Shown here in pieces: positions 20,862 through 32,840 of a stretch of DNA of 64,000 nt. How positions within the stretch are numbered: position 1 is the stretch's first letter; the number at the start of each line of letters is the position of its first letter. The notes beneath the pieces were generated by a model, which was not told the DNA's origin, did no database searches, and was given only the letters and a program-made list of their open reading frames with translations. Origin of the DNA: Mycolicibacterium komanii (lineage in GTDB: Bacteria > Actinomycetota > Actinomycetes > Mycobacteriales > Mycobacteriaceae); assembly GCF_001050035.1 (NCBI RefSeq), contig NZ_CVTA01000010.1:52256-116255 (forward strand), given 5' to 3'. Both the position numbers and the translations under genes were made by a program.

Positions 20862-21697
20862 TGACCGAGCGGGCGGCTACGTCGCGTGTGACCGGATGGA
20901 CCGTCGTCAACGTGCTGGTCGTCATCTACGCGCTGTTCCCGGTGCTGTGGATCCTGTCCCTGTCGCTGAAACCGACGTCAAGTGTCAAGGACGGCAGGCT
21001 GATTCCCGCCGAGGTCACCTTCGACAATTACAAGGCGATCTTCCAGGGCAACATCTTCACCTCGGCACTGGTCAACTCGATCGGGATCGGCCTGATCACC
21101 ACCGCCATCGCGGTCGTGATCGGCGGAATGGCCGCATACGCGGTCGCACGGCTCGACTTCCCCGGCAAGCAATTGCTGATCGGCGTCGCGCTGCTGATCG
21201 CGATGTTCCCCCACATCTCGCTCGTCACACCGCTTTTCAACATCGAGCGTGCGGTCGGCCTGTTCGACACCTGGCCCGGCTTGATCATCCCGTACATCAC
21301 GTTCGCGCTTCCGCTCGCGATCTACACGCTGTCGGCGTTCTTCCGGGAGATCCCCTGGGATCTGGAGAAGGCGGCGAAAATGGACGGCGCGACACCGGCA
21401 CAGGCGTTCCGCAAGGTCATCGCCCCCCTCGCGGCGCCGGGCATCGTCACCGCGGCGATCCTGGTTTTCATCTTCGCGTGGAACGACCTCCTTCTGGCGT
21501 TGTCGCTGACCGCCACCGAACGTGCGATCACGGCGCCGGTGGCGATCGCGAACTTCACCGGCAGTTCGCAGTTCGAGGAACCGACGGGCTCGATCGCCGC
21601 GGGCGCGATGGTCATCACCATTCCGATCATCATCTTTGTGCTCATCTTCCAACGACGGATCGTCGCCGGACTGACATCCGGCGCGGTGAAGGGGTAG
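20861..21697 (+). CDS. sugB: Trehalose ABC importer permease SugB
   Basis: A 278-residue MalG-type permease with six predicted helices, partner of SugA. The EAA motif is seen as [20 protein letters not shown], and the conserved loop after helix 1 as [13 protein letters not shown]. The protein ends [10 protein letters not shown], typical of this subunit. It lies between sugA (TGATG overlap) and sugC (4 nt away) in the trehalose-recycling operon. Confidence 0.95.
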
Positions 21698-21701
21698 TTC
21701 C

Positions 21702-22891
<1,190 letters not shown>

Positions 22892-22895
<4 letters not shown>

Positions 22896-23485
22896 TCGAC
22901 GTACCCGCGACGGTTCGCGTCCACCTGCTCGAGCACTTCGCCCGGCAGGGCATCGACTCGGAGCCCGACGAAGCCAACGTCACATTCCTGGGCACCGAGA
23001 CCATCGACGTGCTGCGCTTCGGCCCCGACCCTGGCGGCGTCGTTCATTATGTGTCGCTTGGCTGTTCGCGCCATCCGATGTTCGACCCCACCGAGATGGT
23101 GACCGACGCGCTGCACGGCCCGCGCGCGGAGGTGACGGTCGCGCTGCGCGGACCGTCGCCGCGGGGGCTGCACCGGGCGATTGCGATCGTGGCCGCCGCG
23201 CCCGCGGTGGAGGGGCTGGTCCTGGCGCCCGATGCGTTGATCGACCTCGAGGCCCCGCTGTGGGAATCCTCACCGTTCACGGCGTTCCTGTTGGGCGACA
23301 GCATGATCGACGACGTCTCATTGACCGCGCCGCTGGAGCCGGTGAAGGTGTTGGCCGCCACGCCGATCACCGCTACCGAGGCGGCGTGGGTGCGGCTCAA
23401 GGGTGCCGACGCAATGCGCGAGGCGTGGCAGCAGGACGGTGTCGACGTGCTCGATCCCGCGCGCCCGGCGGCCAAACCCAGCTAG
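22892..23485 (+). CDS. Suppressor-of-fused (SUFU) domain protein
   Basis: A 197-residue cytosolic protein. The pattern VVHYVSLGCSRHPMFDP, then EVTVALRGPS, and the late SPFTAFLLGDSMIDDVS and AATPITATEAAWVRLKGADAM fit the bacterial SUFU family (PF05076), known in bacteria from polymorphic-toxin immunity proteins and from uncharacterised single-domain proteins. Its GTG start overlaps the sugC stop. As I recall there is no gene here in M. tuberculosis. It converges with corA with a 4-nt overlap of stops. A link to trehalose uptake is suggested only by position. Confidence 0.8.
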
Positions 23486-24570
23486 AGCCAGTTGTTGCGG
23501 CGGAACGTGCGGTACAGCAGGGTGCACACCGTCGCCATCAAAAACAACACCGCCGGATATCCCCACGACCACGCCAGCTCCGGCATGTGCTCGAAGTTCA
23601 TGCCGTAGATGCCCGCAATGGCCGTCGGGACCGCCGCGATGGCCACCCACGCCGAGATCTTGCGCATGTCGGTGTTCTGCTGCATCGCGACGTTGCCGAG
23701 GGCGGCCTGCACCAGCGATGTGAGCATCTCGTCGAAGCCGGCGATGCGGTCGGAGGCCTGCGTGTTGTGGTCGAACACGTCGCCAATGTACCGCCGGATC
23801 TCGACCGAGATCAGGTCGTTGTGGTCGGAGAGGATCCGCTGCAGCGCCAGCGTGAGCGGATAGACGGCCCGGCGCAATTCGACGACCTCACGCTTGAGCA
23901 GGTAGATGCTGCCGATGTTGGTCGGCCGGTTCGGCGAGAAGACGTCCTCTTCCATCGAGTCGATGTCGGCCTCGACGAGCGAGGTGACGTCGAGATAGCT
24001 GTCGACGACGTGGTCGGCGATCGCGTGCATAACGGAGTACGGGCCGAGTTCGAGGGAACCGGGGGAGGATTCCAAGTCCTTGCGCACGCCCGCCAGGCCG
24101 GTGTGGTCGCCGTGCCGCACGGTCACCACGAAGCTGTCGCCGACGAAGATCATGATCTCGCCGGTCTCGACGATCTCGCGCGCCTTGGCCATCGATTCGT
24201 GCTCGACGTAGTTGACGGTCTTGAGCACGAGAAACAAGGTGTCGTCGTAGCGTTCCAGCTTCGGTCGTTGATGCGCGTGCACGGCGTCCTCGACCGCCAG
24301 CGAGTGCAACCCGAACACATCGGCGACCGACTGCATCTGCTCGTCGTCGGGCTCGTGCAGGCCGATCCAGACGAACGCGTTTTTGTCCTCGCGCTGCAGG
24401 TCACGGACCTTGTCCAGCGCCTCTGCGGGCCCGAGAGTGTCGGGTTGCCGCTCGCCCGAGCAGTAGATGCCACAGTCGACGGTCGCGTTCTCGATCGGCG
24501 CCTGGTCGGCGCCGTCGGCCCCGGGCCCCGCCTTCGTCCGGGTACGAGGTAACGCACGAAACGACGGCAT
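23482..24570 (-). CDS. corA: Magnesium/cobalt transporter CorA
   Basis: A 362-residue CorA-type channel. A long cytosolic domain (about 1-290) with acidic segments and a stalk helix is followed by two C-terminal helices. The selectivity motif [11 protein letters not shown] follows the first, and a short basic tail (RTFRRNNWL) follows the second. The pentamer imports Mg2+, Co2+ or Ni2+ down its gradient. GGAGAGGGA lies just before the ATG, and the length fits the M. tuberculosis protein. It is divergent from mdh. Confidence 0.95.
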   Translation of the reverse strand: MPSFRALPRTRTKAGPGADGADQAPIENATVDCGIYCSGERQPDTLGPAEALDKVRDLQREDKNAFVWIGLHEPDDEQMQSVADVFGLHSLAVEDAVHAHQRPKLERYDDTLFLVLKTVNYVEHESMAKAREIVETGEIMIFVGDSFVVTVRHGDHTGLAGVRKDLESSPGSLELGPYSVMHAIADHVVDSYLDVTSLVEADIDSMEEDVFSPNRPTNIGSIYLLKREVVELRRAVYPLTLALQRILSDHNDLISVEIRRYIGDVFDHNTQASDRIAGFDEMLTSLVQAALGNVAMQQNTDMRKISAWVAIAAVPTAIAGIYGMNFEHMPELAWSWGYPAVLFLMATVCTLLYRTFRRNNWL

Positions 24571-24707
24571 CGGGTCCCTCTCCCCAGGACGTTGTCGGCC
24601 GTGGTCGATGCTACGCGGCTGGGTGCGTCGGCTGCCTGCTAGTTTCGTTCCCGACCGCAATCCGCCCGCGGCGCGGGCAACGTACATCTGTGCAAGGAGC
24701 ATCTGAC

Positions 24708-25697
24708 GTGAGCACAACTCCCCTCAAGGTCGCAGTCACCGGTGCCGCCGGCCAGATCGGCTACAGCCTGCTGTTCCGCCTCGCGAGCGGATCGCTGCTC
24801 GGCCCCGACCGGCCGATCGAGCTCCGGCTGCTCGAGATCGAGCCCGCGCTCAAGGCGCTCGAGGGTGTGGTGATGGAGCTCGACGACTGCGCGTTCCCGC
24901 TCCTGGCGGGCGTGGAGATCGGCTCCGACGCGAACAAGATCTTCGACGGCGTCAACCTGGCGCTGCTCGTCGGCGCTCGTCCCCGCGGCCCGGGCATGGA
25001 GCGCAGCGACCTCCTCGAGGCCAACGGCGCGATCTTCACCGCCCAGGGCAAGGCGCTCAACTCGGTGGCTGCCGACGACGTGCGCATCGGGGTGACCGGA
25101 AACCCGGCCAACACCAACGCGCTGATCGCGATGACCAACGCCCCCGACATTCCCAAGGAGCGGTTCTCGGCGCTGACCCGCCTGGACCACAACCGCGCCA
25201 TCAGCCAGCTGGCCCGCAAGACCGGTGCCAAGGTCACCGACATCAAGAAGATGACGATCTGGGGCAACCACTCGGCCACCCAGTACCCCGACATCTTCCA
25301 CGCCGAGGTCGGCGGCAAGAACGCCGCCGAGGCCGTCAACGACCAGAACTGGATCGAGAACGACTTCATCCCGACCGTCGCCAAGCGCGGCGCGGCGATC
25401 ATCGACGCCCGCGGCGCCTCCTCGGCCGCGTCGGCCGCCTCGGCGACCGTCGACGCCGCCAGGGACTGGCTGCTGGGCACCCCGGCCGACGACTGGGTGT
25501 CGATGGCCGTGGTCTCCGACGGTTCCTACGGTGTCCCTGAGGGCCTGATCTCGTCGTTCCCGGTGACGACGAAGGACGGCAACTGGTCGATCGTGCAGGG
25601 CCTGGAGATCGACGACTTCTCGCGCAGCCGCATCGACAAGTCGACGGCCGAGCTCGCCGACGAGCGCAAGGCGGTCACGGACCTCGGCCTGATCTGA
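24708..25697 (+). CDS. mdh: Malate dehydrogenase
   Basis: A 329-residue NAD-dependent malate dehydrogenase of the cytosolic-type subgroup, identical in length to the M. tuberculosis enzyme. The NAD-binding opening is [20 protein letters not shown]. Substrate-binding arginines are in [16 protein letters not shown], the conserved region is [16 protein letters not shown], and the catalytic histidine is in [12 protein letters not shown]. It interconverts malate and oxaloacetate in the TCA cycle. GTG at 24708 is chosen because AAGGAG (24694-24699) lies 8 nt upstream. A malic enzyme gene follows after 50 nt. Confidence 0.97.
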   Translation: MSTTPLKVAVTGAAGQIGYSLLFRLASGSLLGPDRPIELRLLEIEPALKALEGVVMELDDCAFPLLAGVEIGSDANKIFDGVNLALLVGARPRGPGMERSDLLEANGAIFTAQGKALNSVAADDVRIGVTGNPANTNALIAMTNAPDIPKERFSALTRLDHNRAISQLARKTGAKVTDIKKMTIWGNHSATQYPDIFHAEVGGKNAAEAVNDQNWIENDFIPTVAKRGAAIIDARGASSAASAASATVDAARDWLLGTPADDWVSMAVVSDGSYGVPEGLISSFPVTTKDGNWSIVQGLEIDDFSRSRIDKSTAELADERKAVTDLGLI

Positions 25698-25712
25698 GGC
25701 GAGCGGGCGATT

Positions 25713-25740
25713 AGGTTACCTACCAGTTCGTCGTTAACCT
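25713..25740 (+). promoter_or_regulatory. Promoter and candidate operator between mdh and malic enzyme
   Basis: TAACCT (25735-25740) is a -10 element 7 nt from the malic enzyme GTG, which predicts a leaderless transcript. It is also one arm of an inverted repeat with AGGTTA (25713-25718), centres 22 bp apart. A regulator bound there would cover the -10. Confidence 0.4.
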
Positions 25741-25747
25741 GGGCGCC

Positions 25748-26932
25748 GTGTCGCAAGCGGTGAGAGACCTTCCATTGAACGGATCCAATATCGTCCTCAG
25801 CGATGAGGAGATCTTCGCGGCCCACGTAGGCGGCAAGCTCTCGGTTGCGCTGAATGCGGCCCTCGACACCGAGCGTGCGCTGTCCGTCGCGTACACCCCG
25901 GGCGTGGCCCAGGTCAGCCGGGCCATCGCCGCCGACCACACGCTGGCCGCGCGCTACACGTGGGCCAGCCGGATGGTGGCCGTCGTCAGCGACGGCAGCG
26001 CGGTGCTGGGACTCGGCGACATCGGCCCGGCCGCGTCGCTGCCGGTGATGGAGGGTAAGAGCGCCCTGTTCAAGGCGTTCGCAGGCCTGGACTCGATCCC
26101 GATCGTGCTCGACACCAAGGACACCGACGAGATCGTCGAGACCCTCGTTCGGCTGCGCCCGACGTTCGGCGCCGTCAACCTCGAGGACATCTCGGCGCCG
26201 CGGTGCTTCGAGATCGAGCGCCGCCTGGTCGAGGCGCTGGACTGCCCGGTCATGCACGACGACCAGCACGGCACGGCGATCGTCGTGCTGGCCGCCCTGC
26301 TGGGTGCGGCCAAGGTCGTCGACCGCAAGATCGAATCGCTTCGAGTGGTGGTCTCCGGGGCCGGTGCGGCCGGTGTCGCATGCGCCAAGATCCTGATGGC
26401 GGCCGGCGTCAGCGACATCACGCTGCTCGACTCGCAGGGCATCGTGCACCGCGGCAGGCAGGACCTGAACTCCTACAAGGCCGACATGGCGCAGACGACC
26501 AACCCGCGCGGGCTGACCGGTGGAATCGCCGAGGCGCTCGAGGGCGCCGACGTGTTCCTCGGGCTGTCCGCGGGCGTCGTGCCCGCCGACCTGGTCGCCG
26601 CGATGGCGCCGGATTCGATCGTGTTCGCGCTGTCGAATCCGGATCCCGAGATCCACCCCGACGACGCGAGCCGGTACGCAGCCGTCGTCGCCACCGGGCG
26701 CAGCGACTTCCCGAACCAGATCAACAACGTGCTCGCGTTCCCCGGGGTGTTCCGCGGTGCGCTCGACGCCGGTGCGCGGCGCATCACCGAGCGGATGAAG
26801 GTCGCGGCCGCCGAGGCGATCTTCTCGGTGGTCGGCGACGACCTCGCGCCCGATCGCATCGTGCCGAGCGTGCTGGACCCCCGGGTTGCGCCCGCCGTCG
26901 CACACGCGGTGGCCGAGGCGTCGGAAGGCTGA
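25748..26932 (+). CDS. Malic enzyme (short bacterial type)
   Basis: A 394-residue malic enzyme, converting malate to pyruvate and CO2 with reduction of NAD(P). N-domain motifs: the tyrosine in SVAYTPGVAQVS, DGSAVLGLGDIGP, and EGKSALFKAFAG with the catalytic lysine; metal ligands are in NLEDI and MHDDQHGTA. The C-domain has the dinucleotide site VVVSGAGAAGVACAKIL and SNPDPEIHP. It is much shorter than the 548-residue Mez known from M. tuberculosis and lacks fused phosphotransacetylase. GTG start, no ribosome binding site, probable leaderless message. It lies next to mdh, its metabolic partner. Confidence 0.93.
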   Translation: MSQAVRDLPLNGSNIVLSDEEIFAAHVGGKLSVALNAALDTERALSVAYTPGVAQVSRAIAADHTLAARYTWASRMVAVVSDGSAVLGLGDIGPAASLPVMEGKSALFKAFAGLDSIPIVLDTKDTDEIVETLVRLRPTFGAVNLEDISAPRCFEIERRLVEALDCPVMHDDQHGTAIVVLAALLGAAKVVDRKIESLRVVVSGAGAAGVACAKILMAAGVSDITLLDSQGIVHRGRQDLNSYKADMAQTTNPRGLTGGIAEALEGADVFLGLSAGVVPADLVAAMAPDSIVFALSNPDPEIHPDDASRYAAVVATGRSDFPNQINNVLAFPGVFRGALDAGARRITERMKVAAAEAIFSVVGDDLAPDRIVPSVLDPRVAPAVAHAVAEASEG

Positions 26933-26937
26933 CCTTC

Positions 26938-27780
26938 GTGAGCCGGCGGCTGGCGCTGGCGCTCGTCGCGGTGATCGTGGCGGGCAGCGCCGCGTGCGGC
27001 GGGCAGTCCGAGCGACCGTCGATAGCCGTCGGCGCCACAGCCGATCCCGAGTCGACGCTGATCGCCCACCTGTACGCCGCCGCGCTGCGGTCTTACGGCA
27101 GCGCCGCGCACGTCGAGGTCGAGGATGATCCGCTGGCCGAGCTGGACTCCGGGGCGATCAAGGTGGTGCCCGGGTTCACCGGGCGGCTGCTGCACAGGTT
27201 CGATCCCGAGGCAACTGCTCGTGCGCCGACGCAGGTGTATCGCGAGATGGTTTCCGCGCTGCCCGAGGGTGTCGCCGCGGGCGACTACACCACGTCGGCG
27301 GAGGACAAGCCCGCGCTCGCGGTGACGAAGTCGACGGCCGAGAAGTGGAACGGTCGTGACATCACCGCCGCGGTGCGCAACTGCGACGGGCTGACCGTCG
27401 CCGCGGTCGCCGATGCCCCCCGGCCGTCCGCGATCGGCCCGTGCAAACCGAAGGTGACCGAATTCGAGGACAGCAAAGCGGTTTTCGACGCTGTGCGCTC
27501 GGGTCGGTTCCCGGCCGCGTGGACGACGACCGCGGCGCCGGGCATCCCGACCGAACTGCTGATGTTGTCGGACCGCACGTCGCTGATCCGCGCGGAGAAC
27601 CTGGTGCCGCTGTCGCGGCGCAACGAACTCAACGAGTCACAGGTGCTCGCGCTCAACGAGGTGGCCGGCGTGCTGGACACCGCGGCGCTGGCGGATATGC
27701 GCGCCGCTGTCGCCGACGGTGAGGACCCCGGCCATGTGGCCGATGCGTTCCTCGCCGAACATCCGCTCGGCGACTCCTAG
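26938..27780 (+). CDS. lpqZ: Lipoprotein LpqZ, OpuAC-type substrate-binding protein
   Basis: A 280-residue exported lipoprotein. The signal peptide VSRRLALALVAVIVAGSAAC ends in Cys20, with Ser at the -3 position, which is tolerated but not ideal. The remainder resembles the glycine-betaine/choline binding proteins (IAVGATADPESTLIAHLYAAALR, KVVPGFTGRLLHRFD, LNEVAGVLDTAALADMRA). No ABC transporter genes adjoin it, so it is an orphan binding protein. The GTG start lies 5 nt after the malic enzyme stop. An inverted repeat follows the stop. Confidence 0.85.
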   Translation: MSRRLALALVAVIVAGSAACGGQSERPSIAVGATADPESTLIAHLYAAALRSYGSAAHVEVEDDPLAELDSGAIKVVPGFTGRLLHRFDPEATARAPTQVYREMVSALPEGVAAGDYTTSAEDKPALAVTKSTAEKWNGRDITAAVRNCDGLTVAAVADAPRPSAIGPCKPKVTEFEDSKAVFDAVRSGRFPAAWTTTAAPGIPTELLMLSDRTSLIRAENLVPLSRRNELNESQVLALNEVAGVLDTAALADMRAAVADGEDPGHVADAFLAEHPLGDS

Positions 27781-27787
27781 CCTCGTT

Positions 27788-27848
27788 GCCGAAACTGAAG
27801 TTATTCGTCAACTAATCGCCGAACTTCGCACAAAGCTTCAGTTTCGGC
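27788..27848. terminator. Large inverted repeat between convergent genes
   Basis: GCCGAAACTGAAG (27788-27800) and CTTCAGTTTCGGC (27836-27848) are perfect 13-bp arms around a 35-nt AT-rich loop. It fills the whole gap between lpqZ and the convergent SDR gene and reads the same from both sides, so a bidirectional terminator is likely. There is no T-tract, and the loop is longer than usual for an intrinsic terminator. Confidence 0.55.
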
Positions 27849-27856
27849 GCGAGAGA

Positions 27857-28687
27857 TCAGTGCGCGTTGGGCACCAGTCGCTTGACCACGCCCAGGAACA
27901 GTCGCTGATAGCCCGAGCCGGTGATCCGCACGATCACGTCGAGGAGCTTGGCGTCGGCGCCGACCAGCACCCGCGCCCGGTTCTTGCGGACGCCGTCGAG
28001 AATGATCTTCGCGGCCTGCTCGGGCGTGGTCCGCGTCAGCCTGGTGTCGAACGTCTTGGTCAGGCCCTCGCGGTCGACGCCCTCGGCGGCCGTCGAGTTG
28101 CGCATGATCGCCGTCTTGATCCCGCCGGGGTGGATCGTGGTGACCTTGACCGGGCGTCCTGACGCCTGCATCTCCTGACGCAGCGCCTCGGTGAACCCGC
28201 GCACCGCGAACTTCGCCGAGTTGTACGCCGCCTGGCCCGGAACCGAGAAGATGCCGAACAGGCTGGAGACATTGACGACGTGCCCGTCGCCCGAAGCGAT
28301 CAGGTGCGGGAGGAACGCCTTGGTGCCGTTGACGACGCCCCAGAAGTCGACGTCCATCACCCGCTCGATGTCCTTGAACGGCGTCACCTCGACGTCGCCG
28401 ACATAGGCGATGCCCGCGTTGTTGTAGACCTGGTTGACCTTGCCGAAGTGCTCGACGACCGCGTCGGCGTACAGCTCGAAGGCCTCGCGCTCGGTGACGT
28501 CGAGGCGGTCGGCCTTCACGGGTGCGCCGATCGCCTTGATCCGCTCTTCGGTGGCCGCCAGGCCCTCGGTGTCGACGTCGCTGATCGCGACGCTGGCGCC
28601 CGCTTTGGCCAGCTCGATCGCCAGCGCCTGTCCGATACCCGACCCGGCGCCCGTGACCACGGCGACCTTTCCGGCGAAGCCCTGCAT
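27857..28687 (-). CDS. Short-chain dehydrogenase/reductase (Rv1245c type)
   Basis: A 276-residue classical SDR, the length I recall for Rv1245c. The cofactor site is VVTGAGSGIGQALAIELAKAG with ISDVD (Asp suggests NAD over NADP). NNAGIAYVG, the catalytic VNVSSLFG serine and the YNSAK tyrosine/lysine pair follow. The C-terminal 40 residues extend beyond the Rossmann core (VLVGADAKLLDVIVRITGSG) and may bind membranes. GAGGGAG lies 5 nt before the ATG. The substrate is not known. Confidence 0.9.
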   Translation of the reverse strand: MQGFAGKVAVVTGAGSGIGQALAIELAKAGASVAISDVDTEGLAATEERIKAIGAPVKADRLDVTEREAFELYADAVVEHFGKVNQVYNNAGIAYVGDVEVTPFKDIERVMDVDFWGVVNGTKAFLPHLIASGDGHVVNVSSLFGIFSVPGQAAYNSAKFAVRGFTEALRQEMQASGRPVKVTTIHPGGIKTAIMRNSTAAEGVDREGLTKTFDTRLTRTTPEQAAKIILDGVRKNRARVLVGADAKLLDVIVRITGSGYQRLFLGVVKRLVPNAH

Positions 28688-28750
28688 TACCACTCCCTCG
28701 TGTCGGTTGACTCGCGTCGAGGTTAGCCGGTACCGCCGGTTCGCCCTCTA

Positions 28751-28791
28751 ACGGGTTGATCCCACGCAGCAGCTGCGTGGGATCAACCCGT
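28751..28791 (-). terminator. Terminator hairpin downstream of kgd
   Basis: Perfect 19-bp arms, ACGGGTTGATCCCACGCAG (28751-28769) and its complement (28773-28791), close on a 3-nt loop. The hairpin starts 20 nt after the kgd stop on the minus strand. It has no run of T, as is common for mycobacterial hairpin terminators. It also separates kgd from the SDR gene downstream. Confidence 0.75.
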
Positions 28792-28811
28792 CAAGCACAT
28801 GCCGAGGTGGC

Positions 28812-31800
28812 TCAGGCGAACGCCTCGTCGATGATCTCCTGCTGTTCGACCGCGTGCACCTTCGACGAACCCGACGACGGCGCCGACATGGCCCGTCGCG
28901 AGATCCGCGTGATGCCCGTCAGCTTCTCGGGCAGCACCTCCGGAAGCGTGAGGCCGAAGGTCGGCCATGCGCCCTGATTCGCCGGCTCCTCCTGCACCCA
29001 GAAGTACTCCTCGACGTTCGGGTACCGATCGAGCGTCTCGGCCAGCCGCCGGCGTGGCAGCGGGGCGAGCTGTTCGACGCGAACGATGGCCACGTCGTCG
29101 CGCTGGTCCTTCTTCTTGCGCGCGGCCAACTCGTAGTAGAGCTTGCCGCTGCACAACAGCATTCGCTTGGCCTGATTGCGGTCGCCGTCGCCGTCGGTGT
29201 ACGTCGGCTCCTCGATCACCGAGCGGAACTTCTGCTCGGTGAAGTCGCGAATGTCGCTGACGGCGGCCTTGTTTCGCAACATCGACTTCGGCGTGAACAC
29301 GATTAGCGGCCGGTGAATGCCGTCCAAAGCGTGACGCCGCAGCAGGTGGAAATAGTTCGCCGGCGTCGACGGCATCGCGATGGTCATCGACCCCTCCGCC
29401 CACAGCAGCAGGAAGCGCTCGATGCGACCCGACGTGTGGTCGGGGCCCTGGCCCTCGTGCCCGTGCGGCAGCAGCAGCACGACGTCCGAGCGCTGGCCCC
29501 ACTTGGCCTCGCCCGAGCTGATGAACTCGTCGATGATCGACTGCGCACCGTTGATGAAGTCGCCGAACTGCGCCTCCCACAACACCACTGCCTCGGGGTT
29601 GCCCACCGAGTAGCCGTACTCGAAGCCGACGGCCGCGAACTCCGACAGCGGCGAGTCGTACACCATGAACCTGCCGCCGGTCGGATTGCCGTCCTTGTCG
29701 ACGGTCAGCAGATCGAGCGGGGTGAACTCCTGGCCGGTCTTGCGGTCGATGATCACCGAGTGCCGTTGGGTGAACGTGCCGCGACGGGTGTCCTGGCCCG
29801 ACAGCCGCACGGTCTTGCCCTCCGCGATCAGCGTGCCCAGCGCGAGCAGCTCGGCGAACGCCCAGTCCACCTTGCCCTCGTAGGCCATCTCGCGGCGTTT
29901 CTCGAGCACCGGCTTGACCCGCGGGTGCACGTTGAAGCCTTCGGGCAGCGCCAGATGCGCATCGCCGATGCGCGCCAACAGCGACTTGTCCACCGCGGTG
30001 TTCATCCCCGCGGGCACCATCTGGTCGGCCTCCACCGAGGCGCTCGGTTCGATCTCGTGTTTCTCGAGTTCGCGCACCTCGTTGAAGACTCGTTCCAGCT
30101 GGCCTTGGTAGTCGCGCAGCGCGTCCTCGGCCTCTTTCATCGAGATGTCGCCGCGGCCGATCAACGCTTCGGTGTAGCTCTTGCGCACACCGCGTTTGAC
30201 GTCGATCGCGTCGTACATCGACGGCTGCGTCATCGACGGGTCGTCACCCTCGTTGTGCCCGCGGCGGCGGTAGCACAGCATGTCGATGACGACGTCCTTC
30301 TTGAACTTCTGCCGGAAGTCGACCGCGAGCCGGGCCACCCACGCCGCGGCCTCGGGGTCGTCGCCGTTGACGTGGAAGATCGGCGCACCGATCATCTTCG
30401 CGACGTCGGTGCAGTACTCCGAGGACTTGGCGTCGTCCGGCGAGGTGGTGAAACCGATCTGGTTGTTGACGATGATGTGGATCGTCCCGCCGGTGCGGTA
30501 TCCGCGCAGCAGCGCCAAGTTCAGCGTCTCGGCGACCACACCCTGGCCGGCGAAAGCGGCGTCGCCGTGCAGCATCAGCGGCACGACACTGAACGCGCCC
30601 GCCCCCTCGCCGTCGCCGTCGCCCCTGTCGATCATGTCCTGCTTGGCACGCACCAGGCCCTCCAGGACCGGGTCGACGGCCTCGAGGTGCGACGGGTTGG
30701 CCACCAGCGACACGTCGATGTCGTTGTCGCCGAACATCTGAATGAATCTGCCCGTCGCGCCCAGGTGGTACTTCACGTCGCCGGAGCCGTGCGCCTGCGA
30801 CGGGTTCAGATTCCCCTCGAACTCCGAGAAGATCTGCGAGTAGGGCTTGCCGACGATGTTGGCCAGCACGTTGAGTCGGCCGCGGTGCGGCATCGCGATC
30901 ACGACCTCGTCGAGGGCATGCTCGGCGCACTGGTCGATCACCGCGTCCATGGTCGGGATGACGGTCTCGGCGCCTTCCAATGAGAACCGTTTCTGGCCAA
31001 CGTATTTCGTCTGCAGGAACGTCTCGAACGCCTCGGCCGCATTGAGCTTGCTCAGGATGTACTTCTGCTCGGCGACGGTCGGCTTCTCATGCTTCTTCTC
31101 GATGCGGTCCTGCAGCCACTGCTGCTGCTCGGGCTCGAGAATGTGGGTGTACTCGACGCCGATGTGGCGGCAGTACGAGTCGCGCAGCAGGCCGAGCACG
31201 TCGCGCAGCTTCTTCTGCTGCGCACCGGCGAACCCGTTGACCTTGAACTCGCGGTCCAGGTCCCACAGCGTCAACCCGTGCGTGAGCACATCGAGGTCGG
31301 GGTGGCTGCGGAAGCGGTTCTTGTCCAACCGCAACGGGTCGATGTCGGCCATCAGGTGGCCGCGGTTGCGATACGCGGCGATCAACTCGATGACGCGAGC
31401 GTTCTTGTCCTCGATCGAGTCCGGGTTGTCGGTGCGCCAGCGCACCGGCTCGTAGGGGATGCCGAGCTCGCGGAAGATCTCGTCGAAGAAGTCGTCGTCG
31501 AGCAGGAGTTGGTGCACGGTGCGCAGGAAGTCGCCCGACTCCGCGCCTTGAATGATGCGGTGGTCGTAGGTCGACGTCAGCGTGACCAGCTTGCCGACAC
31601 CCAGTTCGGCGATGCGTTCCTCGCTCGCGCCCTGGAACTCGGCCGGGTATTCCATCGCGCCCACGCCGATGATCGCGCCCTGTCCGCGCATCAGCCGCGG
31701 CACGGAGTGCACGGTGCCGATGGTGCCGGGGTTGGTCAACGAAATCGTCACCCCGCCAAAGTCTTCGGCGGTCAGCTTGCCGTTGCGGGCGCGGCGGACG

Positions 31801-32681
31801 ATGTCCTCGTAGGCAGCGATGAACTGGCCGAACGACATGTTCTCGGCGCCCTTGATGCCCGCTACCACGAGCTGGCGGCTGCCGCCCTTGCCCTGCAGGT
31901 CGATCGCGAGCCCGAGGTTGACGTGTTCGGGCGTCACCGCATTCGGCTTGCCGTCGATCTCGGCGAAGTGGCGGTTCATGTTCGGGAACTGCTTGACCGC
32001 CTGCACGACCGCGTACCCGATGAGGTGGGTGAAGGAGATCTTCCCGCCGCGGGTCCGCTTGAGGTGGTTGTTGATGACGATCCGGTTGTCGATCATCAGC
32101 TTGGCCGGGATGGCGCGCACGCTGGTCGCGGTCGGCACGTCCAGAGAGGCCGACATGTTCTTGACGACGGCCGCGGCGGCGCCCCGCAGCACCTGGGTCT
32201 CCTCGCCGCCGGCATCCTTGTCGTCGGCGCCCTTGTCGTCGGCGCCCTTGTCCTTGGCCGCCGATTCCTTGGCCGGCGTCTTGGAATCCTTCGACTCCTT
32301 GGGAGCTGACTCCTTGGGCTTGGCCGCGGGCGCCTTGGTGGGCGCCGACGACTTCGGTGCGCTCTCGGCCGCGTCCTTGGCCTTGGTTTCTGGAGCCTTG
32401 GTTTCCGGAGCCTTCGTTTCCGACTTGTCCTTCGCGGGCCGCGCGGCGCCGTTGCTGTCCGACTGCTTGGGCGCCGGCGCGGGCGCGGGCTCCGGCGGGC
32501 TCACCGGCCCGGCGGAACGTTGGCCGTTGCCCTGAGTCTGACTCTCGGTGGTCGGCTCAGGGGAGTAGTCGACGAGGAATTCGTGCCAACTGGGATCTAC
32601 CGACGAGGGATCCTCGCGGAACTTGCGATACATCTCCTCGACCAACCACTCGTTCTGTCCGAATGGTGAAGGTGAGCTCAC
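28812..32681 (-). CDS. kgd: Multifunctional 2-oxoglutarate metabolism enzyme Kgd
   Basis: A 1289-residue enzyme that decarboxylates 2-oxoglutarate with thiamine diphosphate and supports both the dehydrogenase complex and carboligase activities. An N-terminal [20 protein letters not shown] segment (target of GarA in relatives) is followed by a Lys/Ala/Glu-rich linker of about 120 residues, longer than I recall in M. tuberculosis. Next is an E2-like acyltransferase domain with [16 protein letters not shown], then the E1 domain ([54 protein letters not shown]). GTG start with GAGGCGAG 8 nt upstream. A strong hairpin follows the stop. Confidence 0.96.
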   Translation of the reverse strand: MSSPSPFGQNEWLVEEMYRKFREDPSSVDPSWHEFLVDYSPEPTTESQTQGNGQRSAGPVSPPEPAPAPAPKQSDSNGAARPAKDKSETKAPETKAPETKAKDAAESAPKSSAPTKAPAAKPKESAPKESKDSKTPAKESAAKDKGADDKGADDKDAGGEETQVLRGAAAAVVKNMSASLDVPTATSVRAIPAKLMIDNRIVINNHLKRTRGGKISFTHLIGYAVVQAVKQFPNMNRHFAEIDGKPNAVTPEHVNLGLAIDLQGKGGSRQLVVAGIKGAENMSFGQFIAAYEDIVRRARNGKLTAEDFGGVTISLTNPGTIGTVHSVPRLMRGQGAIIGVGAMEYPAEFQGASEERIAELGVGKLVTLTSTYDHRIIQGAESGDFLRTVHQLLLDDDFFDEIFRELGIPYEPVRWRTDNPDSIEDKNARVIELIAAYRNRGHLMADIDPLRLDKNRFRSHPDLDVLTHGLTLWDLDREFKVNGFAGAQQKKLRDVLGLLRDSYCRHIGVEYTHILEPEQQQWLQDRIEKKHEKPTVAEQKYILSKLNAAEAFETFLQTKYVGQKRFSLEGAETVIPTMDAVIDQCAEHALDEVVIAMPHRGRLNVLANIVGKPYSQIFSEFEGNLNPSQAHGSGDVKYHLGATGRFIQMFGDNDIDVSLVANPSHLEAVDPVLEGLVRAKQDMIDRGDGDGEGAGAFSVVPLMLHGDAAFAGQGVVAETLNLALLRGYRTGGTIHIIVNNQIGFTTSPDDAKSSEYCTDVAKMIGAPIFHVNGDDPEAAAWVARLAVDFRQKFKKDVVIDMLCYRRRGHNEGDDPSMTQPSMYDAIDVKRGVRKSYTEALIGRGDISMKEAEDALRDYQGQLERVFNEVRELEKHEIEPSASVEADQMVPAGMNTAVDKSLLARIGDAHLALPEGFNVHPRVKPVLEKRREMAYEGKVDWAFAELLALGTLIAEGKTVRLSGQDTRRGTFTQRHSVIIDRKTGQEFTPLDLLTVDKDGNPTGGRFMVYDSPLSEFAAVGFEYGYSVGNPEAVVLWEAQFGDFINGAQSIIDEFISSGEAKWGQRSDVVLLLPHGHEGQGPDHTSGRIERFLLLWAEGSMTIAMPSTPANYFHLLRRHALDGIHRPLIVFTPKSMLRNKAAVSDIRDFTEQKFRSVIEEPTYTDGDGDRNQAKRMLLCSGKLYYELAARKKKDQRDDVAIVRVEQLAPLPRRRLAETLDRYPNVEEYFWVQEEPANQGAWPTFGLTLPEVLPEKLTGITRISRRAMSAPSSGSSKVHAVEQQEIIDEAFA

Positions 32682-32840
32682 GGTAGCTACTCGCCTCGAT
32701 TCTTCGCTTCGCGCGAGCGCATCTCCACGCTCGCCAGGTTCTCTACGGTTACCCCGCATTCCGCCGCCTAAAGGCTAGCGCCGAAGCAACGGCCAGACCA
32801 CGACAACGGCTGTATGGTCGTCGCGGTCGTCGCGGTGCAG

